Shown here: positions 26,234 to 31,897 of the stretch, piece after piece
How positions within the stretch are numbered: position 1 is the stretch's first letter
Layout of the letters: each line of letters starts with the position of its first letter
Source: Alphaproteobacteria bacterium
GTDB lineage: Bacteria; Pseudomonadota; Alphaproteobacteria; Micavibrionales; UBA2020
Direction of reading: 5' to 3'
NCBI GenBank assembly: GCA_030682495.1
Contig: JAUXOC010000057.1
Location: forward strand, 162,486 to 198,001
DNA length: 35,516 nucleotides
The notes under the pieces: generated by a model
Told to the model about the DNA's origin: nothing
What the model saw: only the letters and a program-made list of their open reading frames with translations
Databases searched by the model: none
Position numbers and translations under genes: made by a program

Positions 26234-27574
26234 TTAGATGCCCATTTTTTCACGCATGCCGTAATACCATGCACCAAGGATGGTCAGCGGCACGCGCAAA
26301 GCACGCCCGCCGGGGAAAGGATAGTTTTTCATTTTCGCCCAGACGTCGAAACGTCCGGCCTGATTGCCGATGGCTTCGGCGACAAGGCGGCCGAGCAGAT
26401 GCGTGGTCGTGACGCCATGCCCGCTGTCGCCCTGAATAAAATAAATCTTGTTCGTCAGGCGTCCGACATGCGGCATGCGCGTGAGGGTGAGGGCGAAATT
26501 ACCGCTCCAGGCGAAATCGACCTTTTTACCCTCCAGCATCGGGAAGGTTTTCAGCACATGCGGCCAGAGGCGCTTTTCGATGTCCGCAGGTTCATGCCCC
26601 GTGTACACGACGCCGCCGCCGAACAGCAGGCGGTGATCTGCGGTGATGCGGTAATAATCCAGCAGATAATTGCAATCTTCGATGCAATAGCCCGCGGGCA
26701 GCATCTGGCGCGTCAGGTCTTCGCCGAGGACTTCGGTGGTGATGATCTGGCTGCTGACCGACATGATGCGGCGGCTCAGCTCGGGCACGGTATCGCCCAG
26801 ATAGGCATTGCCGCAAATCACAACATAATGCGCAGTGACTTGGCCTTTGGCGGTTTTCACCACGGGCTTGAAGCTTTCGCGGTCAACCGAGATCACGCGT
26901 GATTGTTCAAAGATTTTACCGCCGAGGCTTTCAATCGCCGCGGCCTGCCCCAGCACAAGGTTCATCGGGTGGATATGCCCGCCCCATTTGTCGAGCATCC
27001 CGCCCGCATAAAGATTGGCATTGACGACTTCGGGCATGCGCGATTTGTCGAACATCTCAAGTTCGGTATGGCCGAAACGCTCCCATGTCTTTTTGCCGTG
27101 TTCCAAATCTTTCATCTGCTTGTCTGTAAAGGCGGCGAAAAAACTGCCGGGCTTCAGGTCGCATTTGATATCGTATTTTTCGATGCGCTCGCGGATGATA
27201 TTGCCGCCCTCGAAGCTCATGCCGACAACGGCATTGGCGGTATCTTCGCCATAGCGGGATTTGATGGTGTCATAGTCGCGGCTATAGCCGTTGATGATCT
27301 GCCCGCCGTTTCTGCCCGATGCGCCATAGGCGACCTTCGCGGCCTCCAGCACGTAAACCTTCAGCCCTTTTTCGGCCAGATGCAGCGCGGTTGAAATGCC
27401 CGCAAAGCCCCCGCCGATGACGCAGATATCGCACTCATGCGCGCCTTCAAGCGCGGGGCGCGCGGGCGATGCATTCGCTGATGCCGCATAGTAGGAACCG
27501 GTATGCCCGACATCCGGCGTGGCTTGCGCGGGGGCAGCGGTATCGGCGGCGGCTTTGACCTGTGGCTGTGTCAT
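26234..27574 (-). CDS. Gamma-glutamylputrescine oxidoreductase-like flavoenzyme
   Basis: The 446-residue protein is a DAO-family FAD enzyme. GxGxxG lies in DICVIGGGFAGISTALHLAEKG (about 49-70), YGASGRNGGQIINGYS is the segment typical of PuuB, and GDSGHGVTTTHLLGR is the C-terminal FAD-binding part. PuuB oxidises gamma-glutamylputrescine to gamma-glutamyl-aminobutyraldehyde. It starts one base after the stop of the glutamine-synthetase-like ligase gene, the PuuA type, which strongly supports this role. The N-terminal 30 residues are Ala/Pro/Thr-rich. The third gene is DUF1428; PuuC and PuuD are not in the window. Confidence 0.85.
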   Translation of the reverse strand: MTQPQVKAAADTAAPAQATPDVGHTGSYYAASANASPARPALEGAHECDICVIGGGFAGISTALHLAEKGLKVYVLEAAKVAYGASGRNGGQIINGYSRDYDTIKSRYGEDTANAVVGMSFEGGNIIRERIEKYDIKCDLKPGSFFAAFTDKQMKDLEHGKKTWERFGHTELEMFDKSRMPEVVNANLYAGGMLDKWGGHIHPMNLVLGQAAAIESLGGKIFEQSRVISVDRESFKPVVKTAKGQVTAHYVVICGNAYLGDTVPELSRRIMSVSSQIITTEVLGEDLTRQMLPAGYCIEDCNYLLDYYRITADHRLLFGGGVVYTGHEPADIEKRLWPHVLKTFPMLEGKKVDFAWSGNFALTLTRMPHVGRLTNKIYFIQGDSGHGVTTTHLLGRLVAEAIGNQAGRFDVWAKMKNYPFPGGRALRVPLTILGAWYYGMREKMGI

Positions 27575-27575
27575 C

Positions 27576-28973
27576 TTACAAATCCCTCAGATAGGCATCG
27601 TATTCAATGCTGGTGATATGGTGTTCCAGCGCGTCTTTCTCGCTCCATTTACAGGCGAAGTAAACTTTGTGATAGGACTCGCCGAAATAGTGCTTCATAA
27701 AGCCGGACTGTTCGAAAATCTCCAGCGCATCTTCCCAGACGTCGGGCAGATGGCGCGCGTTGCTTTCGTAGACGCTGCCCGTCAGCGGCTCGCCCGGATC
27801 CATATGCCCCTGAATGCCGTGGAAAGCGCCCGCCAGCATCGCGGCAATCGCCAGATAGGGGTTGGCATCGGCACCCGGCACGCGGTGTTCAATGCGCGTT
27901 CCCGCCAGTTCGCTTTCCGGCACACGCAGCGAAGCGGTGCGATTGTCGTAGCCCCAGGCAATACGCGTCGGCGCATGGGAGCCCGGCATAAAGCGGCGGT
28001 ATGAATTGAAATTCGGCGCGAAAACCGCCGCGCTTTCCGTCATCACCGACAAAAGCCCGCCGATGGCATGGCGGAGTATGGCCGAGCCCTGATAATCTTC
28101 GCCGGCAAAGATGTTATTACCGTCTTTGTCGAGAATGCTGAAATGCACATGCATGCCATTGCCCGATTTATCGCCATAGGGCTTGGCCATAAATGTCGCA
28201 TCGAAACCGTTTTTACGCGCCGCGCCCTTGATAACGCGTTTCAACAGCGTTGCGTAATCCGCCGCCAGCATCGCGTCCGGCACGTGATAGAGGTTGATTT
28301 CATACTGGCCGGGGCCGTTCTCTGAAATCGTCGTATCGGCCGGAATGCCCTGTAGCGCGCAGGCACGGTTGATGTCGGACAGCACCGCACCAAACTCTTC
28401 CACCTCGCCAAGACCGAACATCTGCGAGGCTTGCACGCGCTGGCCGGTGCGCGGCGACAGGGGCGGCTGCGGAAAGCCGCGTTCGTCACGCTTGCTGTCG
28501 AGCAGGTAAAATTCCAGCTCCACCGCCACCACGGGCGTCAGGCCTTCTTTTTGGAAAAAATTCAGGACACGGCGCAGCACCTGACGCGGGTCGGCAAAAA
28601 AGCCTTTGCCGTTGGCGTCCTGCATCGTCATCATCACCTGCGCTGTCGGGACGCTCATCCACGGGGTGCGGCAGAGTGTGCCCGCCACGGTGCGGCATAC
28701 GCCGTCGTTATCGCCGGTTTGCGTGACCAGCCCCGCCTCCAGCACGTCATGCCCCCAGATATCGACCGCAAAGGCCGAACGCGGCATACGCATGCCGCTT
28801 TTGAAGGTGGACAAAGCCTTGCTGACCGGCACGCGCTTGCCGCGCAGCACACCGTTGACATCGACCATAAAGGCCTCGAGCATTTCGATGTCGGGATTGG
28901 CCTCGAAAAAGGCCTCGGCCGACTGGCCATTGGGGGTATCGGTCAAAACCGGTGTATGCGGCGCGTCGGCCAT
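27576..28973 (-). CDS. puuA: Glutamine-synthetase-family ligase, PuuA-like
   Basis: The 465-residue protein has the GS beta-grasp N-terminus (about 20-120, DVNGVLRGKRVP) and the catalytic domain with VAVELEFYLLD (metal-binding Glu), ENGPGQYEINL, NGMHVHFSI, and the ATP/Arg segment NRTASLRVPESE. It has no adenylylation Tyr of the GlnA type. PuuA joins glutamate to putrescine; other amines are possible in this family. Together with the overlapping puuB-like gene it points to putrescine use through gamma-glutamylated intermediates. GAGGA six bases before the ATG fixes the start. A run of nine G lies about 50 bases upstream. Confidence 0.88.
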   Translation of the reverse strand: MADAPHTPVLTDTPNGQSAEAFFEANPDIEMLEAFMVDVNGVLRGKRVPVSKALSTFKSGMRMPRSAFAVDIWGHDVLEAGLVTQTGDNDGVCRTVAGTLCRTPWMSVPTAQVMMTMQDANGKGFFADPRQVLRRVLNFFQKEGLTPVVAVELEFYLLDSKRDERGFPQPPLSPRTGQRVQASQMFGLGEVEEFGAVLSDINRACALQGIPADTTISENGPGQYEINLYHVPDAMLAADYATLLKRVIKGAARKNGFDATFMAKPYGDKSGNGMHVHFSILDKDGNNIFAGEDYQGSAILRHAIGGLLSVMTESAAVFAPNFNSYRRFMPGSHAPTRIAWGYDNRTASLRVPESELAGTRIEHRVPGADANPYLAIAAMLAGAFHGIQGHMDPGEPLTGSVYESNARHLPDVWEDALEIFEQSGFMKHYFGESYHKVYFACKWSEKDALEHHITSIEYDAYLRDL

Positions 28974-29022
28974 GCTGATTCCTCAGGAGTTGTTTCAGAG
29001 AGCTACAGAGTGGCACGGCCAA

Positions 29023-29031
29023 GGGGGGGGG
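29023..29031. repeat. Nine-G homopolymer in the puuA upstream region
   Basis: Nine consecutive G (nine C on the puuA strand) lie 50-58 bases upstream of the puuA start. On that strand TTGACG directly precedes the run, which resembles a -35. A convincing -10 was not found. Confidence 0.9.
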
Positions 29032-29122
29032 CGTCAACCCCCGACAGATGCTGCACATTTATTTGAAAAATCAGGAAAAATCATGCACCCCCGCTGCAAA
29101 ACCCTGCCTGCTCACCCAAGGC

Positions 29123-29151
29123 TTGCAAAAAACGCCGATTTCCCTTATTGT
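29123..29151 (+). promoter_or_regulatory. Sigma-70 promoter of tRNA-Thr
   Basis: TTGCAA (29123-29128) and TATTGT (29146-29151) are separated by 17 bases, about 35 bases before the tRNA gene. Confidence 0.6.
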
Positions 29152-29185
29152 CCCCGCATCTTGCTCCCGCGCCACCGCGCGGTGC

Positions 29186-29260
29186 GCCGTTGTAGCTCAG
29201 GGGTAGAGCAACGCATTCGTAATGCGTGGGTCGTAGGTTCAATTCCTATCAACGGCACCA
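29186..29260 (+). tRNA. tRNA-Thr (anticodon CGU)
   Basis: The 75-base sequence folds as a tRNA. The acceptor stem GCCGTTG pairs with CAACGGC, the anticodon stem ACGCA/TGCGT closes the loop TTCGTAA with anticodon CGT (codon ACG), the T-loop is TTCAATT, and CCA is encoded. The 3' end is repeated at 31109-31127, which marks it as the integration target of the adjacent element. Confidence 0.97.
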
Positions 29261-29262
29261 TT
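29244..29262 (+). repeat. attL-like repeat, tRNA-Thr 3' end
   Basis: The last 17 bases of the tRNA plus TT. The final 14 bases (29249-29262) are identical to 31114-31127; with one mismatch the match reaches 19 bases. Confidence 0.85.
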
Positions 29263-29381
29263 ATATTGTCTTTGCTCGTCCTCCCCCGCACATAGCGCCC
29301 CACAAAACCATTTAGAACCAAATGCATATCTTGCATTACTGTCTCTGCATGTCTTTGGCCGTATGCCTGCATCCACTCTTT

Positions 29382-29405
29382 ATGTAGGTAAGTATGTCGG
29401 TAAGT
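29382..29405 (+). repeat. Tandem 12-bp repeat, likely integrase arm-type sites (left)
   Basis: ATGTAGGTAAGT and ATGTCGGTAAGT are adjacent direct copies with one difference. The core GTMGGTA occurs again twice, with the same 12-base spacing, near the right end of the element. Confidence 0.65.
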
Positions 29406-29434
29406 TCTCCCAAGCCAGAGCCCCTCCAAAAACC

Positions 29435-29466
29435 CCTCTAAATACTTTGAACATGCAATTTAGAGG
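29435..29466 (+). promoter_or_regulatory. Inverted repeat covering the ribosome-binding site of the fusion gene
   Basis: CCTCTAAAT (29435-29443) and ATTTAGAGG (29458-29466) are perfect 9-base inverted repeats with a 14-base loop. The right arm contains AGAGG, the ribosome-binding site eight bases before ATG 29475. In RNA the hairpin would hide it; in DNA it could be an operator. Confidence 0.6.
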
Positions 29467-29474
29467 TAATTAAA

Positions 29475-30839
29475 ATGAGACTGAATGACACCAAATGCAA
29501 AAGCACCAAACCAAAAGACAAAAAATATAAAATTTGCGATGGAGACGGGCTTTACTTAGTCGTTAATCCATCGGGCAGTAAAGTCTGGCACTTTTACTAC
29601 AGCTACGCGAAACAACGTAAAACCATCTCTTTTGGACGATACCCCGATATCGGGCTGGCAGATGCCCGCAAGATGCGACAGGAAGCCCGCACACTCTTGA
29701 GCAAGGGACAGAACCCTTCATACGTCAGAAAAGCTCAGACACAATCTGCGCAGGCAGCTGCAAGCAATACCTTTGAGCAAGTCGCCCTGCGCTGGAAAAA
29801 CGTCAGATCAACTAAAATCAGCCCCAAAACCATGAAAACTGCGTGGCAGCGATTGGTGCTCTATGTTTACCCCTATATTCCAAAAAGCGTTGATTTAGTG
29901 TCAATTGGCGTGAGCGGAACGGATATTGAAGCTTTCTTGAAAAGCACTTGTTCTGACCTTAAGTCTTTGAGGCAAAGAATGTCAGAGCATCATATTGTAG
30001 ACTTGCATTGGCTTTATAGGTTTAATCCTCTTATTCAAACACCCTTGATATCCTTAAAAATAAAAGGAGAAGAAGTTTTGGCCTGCCCAATTAGTGACTT
30101 CCTTTGGAATAGAGTATCGCAAGGTGTCTACTTTGATTTGATTAATATACCTGAGTATACGCAGGCGTATGGAAAGAGCTTTGAGCGTTATATTGGGGAT
30201 GTATTAAAAGAAACTCTGAATTCAGATGGGTACACCGTTTTGAAGCCAGAGGAGTATCATGTGGCGGGAAAGAATCTTAAACATGGCGCGGATTGGATTG
30301 TCTTTGATGGGACTGCAAATATTTTTGTGGAAACTAAGACTAAACAGTTCCGTTATGGCTCAAAATTTTTATTAAGCGATGAAGAGCTATTAAAAGATTT
30401 GAGCGTGGTTGCTGAGGGAGTGGTGCAAAATTATAAAAATATCCTTGATGCACAGAAAGGAAAAACCAATTGGCGGGATAATAATTTGCCAATCTATTCT
30501 TTTATTGTGACGCTAGAGGATTGGCAAATTTTTTCACCGATTATGCAAGAAAAAATTTGTGAGCTTGTTGTAGAAAAGATGGAGTTCTTGGGGATTCCCA
30601 CTGACCTTGTGCAAGTCATTCCATATCTGATTTGCTCTTCTGAAGAGTTTGAGTTGTTTTGCTGTGCTGCGCGTTTTCATTCCTTTCAAGACATTTTGCG
30701 TCCTTATATGTCGGAGACAAATTACGAGCGCTGGCTTTTGCGCTCATATCTATTTAAAAATTATAAAAAAGAAATAGAAATCTCTTTCGAGAGTTGGTTT
30801 GAAGATGATTGGTCGGGAATAATTCCGAGCAAAAATTAA
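29475..30839 (+). CDS. Fusion of P4-type integrase N-terminus and PD-(D/E)XK-like nuclease segment
   Basis: The 454-residue protein has two unrelated parts. Residues 1-90 are the arm-binding domain of P4-family tyrosine integrases (CDGDGLYLVVNPSGSKVWHFYY, ISFGRYPDIGLADARK). Residues 97-135 are the beginning of the core-binding domain (TFEQVALRW ... YVYPYI). From about 136-145 the protein and base composition change. No Arg...His-x-x-Arg...Tyr recombinase residues follow. Instead residues 190-300 resemble a restriction-type nuclease: FERYIGDVL (Glu237), GADWIVFD (Asp273) and VETKTK (Glu286-Thr-Lys288). The last 150 residues are helical and unrecognised. The nuclease part looks like the C-terminal half of a longer protein. 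The frame is open throughout with AGAGG upstream, so it may be expressed. It is either a deletion-made fusion or a real two-domain nuclease. Confidence 0.75.
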   Translation: MRLNDTKCKSTKPKDKKYKICDGDGLYLVVNPSGSKVWHFYYSYAKQRKTISFGRYPDIGLADARKMRQEARTLLSKGQNPSYVRKAQTQSAQAAASNTFEQVALRWKNVRSTKISPKTMKTAWQRLVLYVYPYIPKSVDLVSIGVSGTDIEAFLKSTCSDLKSLRQRMSEHHIVDLHWLYRFNPLIQTPLISLKIKGEEVLACPISDFLWNRVSQGVYFDLINIPEYTQAYGKSFERYIGDVLKETLNSDGYTVLKPEEYHVAGKNLKHGADWIVFDGTANIFVETKTKQFRYGSKFLLSDEELLKDLSVVAEGVVQNYKNILDAQKGKTNWRDNNLPIYSFIVTLEDWQIFSPIMQEKICELVVEKMEFLGIPTDLVQVIPYLICSSEEFELFCCAARFHSFQDILRPYMSETNYERWLLRSYLFKNYKKEIEISFESWFEDDWSGIIPSKN

Positions 30840-31028
30840 AGACAGTTAAGTTAATTTTTAACTAGCTTTAATTTGTTCATATAAGTCGCGGCTTCACTTT
30901 CACAAAAAAGTCCTACTATATTTCAGCGCAAATATATTTATGCTATAATAAGTCATTCATTTGTACGTGAATTGAAACGCCATGCTTCATCTCTGCGGTC
31001 TTCCCGCTCTATCTTCAAAATGCGTCCA

Positions 31029-31047
31029 GTAGGTACGATTGTAGGTA
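31029..31047 (+). repeat. Paired GTAGGTA repeats, likely integrase arm-type sites (right)
   Basis: GTAGGTA occurs at 31029-31035 and 31041-31047, 12 bases apart, the same spacing and orientation as the left pair at 29384 and 29396. Confidence 0.6.
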
Positions 31048-31108
31048 GTGGACTAGATAAAAGGAGATAAAATCATTTTATATCAATTATTTATGTCGAA
31101 AATGAGTG

Positions 31109-31127
31109 TCCTCTCAACGGCACCATT
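31109..31127 (+). repeat. attR-like repeat of the tRNA-Thr 3' end
   Basis: TCCTCTCAACGGCACCATT matches 29244-29262 with one mismatch. It is followed directly by more T, which looks like the original terminator of the tRNA gene, now displaced by the element. Confidence 0.85.
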
Positions 31128-31220
31128 TTTTCTCAAAGATTCAGACATATAGCGATACGCCTTGTTGCGGCTGCTTTTTTGCGTCATGCTTTGGGTATCA
31201 AAAAATGGAGAGCTCTATAA

Positions 31221-31775
31221 ATGACAGCACCGATCCCGAGCCTGACGCGCGCGCTGATGTTTGCCGCGCAGAAACACACCGACCAGCGCCGCAAGGGCGA
31301 ACGCGCCGAGCCTTACGTCAATCACCTGATCGACGTGGTCGATACGCTGGCGCGCCACACGGATGGCGCGGATGTGGACTTGCTGATGGCCGGCGCGCTG
31401 CACGATACGATCGAAGACACCGAAACAAAATACGAAGAGCTGAAACGCGAGTTTGGCGAAAACGTCGCCGACATCGTACGCGAATGCACCGACGACAAGA
31501 GCCTGCCCAAGGCGGAACGCAAGCGCCTGCAAGCCGAAAACGCGCCGCATAAATCGGAGCGCGCGCGGATGGTGAAGATCGCGGATAAAACCTCCAACCT
31601 CCGCTCCATCCTCGACAGCCCGCCGCCCGATTGGGACAACGCGCGCAAGCTGGAATATTTCGACTGGTCAAAATCCGTCGTTGACGGCTGCCGCGGCATC
31701 AACGCAGGGCTGGAGCGCGAATTCGACGACCTGCACAAAAAAGGCACGGCCAAGTTTACGCCTAAAGTGGCGTAA
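31221..31775 (+). CDS. MESH1-like small alarmone hydrolase (HD domain)
   Basis: The 184-residue protein is a stand-alone HD hydrolase of the (p)ppGpp-hydrolase type. RRKG (23-26) and YVNHLIDV (His35) are followed by ALHDTIEDT (His61-Asp62, Glu65-Asp66) and KIADKTSN (Asp122), the complete metal and catalytic set. It has no synthetase, TGS or ACT domain, so it is a small hydrolase resembling the MESH1/SpoT-homologue group. It may remove the 3'-pyrophosphate of (p)ppGpp; NADPH phosphatase activity is known for MESH1. GGAGAG eight bases before the ATG supports the start. The gene begins 94 bases after the right end of the integrated element, so insertion may have changed its upstream context. Confidence 0.88.
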   Translation: MTAPIPSLTRALMFAAQKHTDQRRKGERAEPYVNHLIDVVDTLARHTDGADVDLLMAGALHDTIEDTETKYEELKREFGENVADIVRECTDDKSLPKAERKRLQAENAPHKSERARMVKIADKTSNLRSILDSPPPDWDNARKLEYFDWSKSVVDGCRGINAGLEREFDDLHKKGTAKFTPKVA

Positions 31776-31807
31776 TTGTTATGAGTTTTCCGCCTACACT
31801 GTCGCAG

Positions 31808-31836
31808 TTGCGGCAGCCGCGCATATGGAATATAGT
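31808..31836 (+). promoter_or_regulatory. Likely sigma-70 promoter of the RTX gene
   Basis: TTGCGG (31808-31813) and TATAGT (31831-31836) are separated by 17 bases, about 60 bases before the ATG at 31898. Confidence 0.45.
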
Positions 31837-31897
31837 GCGCCCTAATTGATTGCCACCCACAATTTTCAAAAACATAAACCACAGGCTAGAGTAAATT

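Larger units (their letters stand above)
29244..31127 (+). mobile_element. Very small integrated element in the tRNA-Thr 3' end
   Basis: About 1.9 kb bounded by direct repeats TCCT(A/C)TCAACGGCACCATT of the tRNA 3' end (29244-29262 and 31109-31127, one mismatch). Inside are paired GTMGGTA repeats near both ends, one integrase-derived fusion gene, and a visibly AT-richer composition than the flanks. No other gene, toxin or replication function is visible. The integrase has no catalytic domain, so the element cannot excise by its own enzyme. It is either a decayed island that lost its middle or an unusual minimal element. Confidence 0.8.
30840..31220 (+). other. Gene-free stretch: right end of the element and leader of the hydrolase gene
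   Basis: The stretch is AT-rich up to about 31113. It holds a TATAAT (about 30953-30958) with no gene behind it, the paired GTAGGTA repeats and the attR-like repeat. After 31127 host-like sequence resumes with a T run and the leader of the HD hydrolase gene. No open frame longer than about 20 codons with a ribosome-binding site was seen. Confidence 0.7.

Noticed and set aside
29475-30839. Complete functional tyrosine integrase
   Set aside because: The length would fit, but the Arg...His-x-x-Arg...Tyr residues are absent after residue 135.
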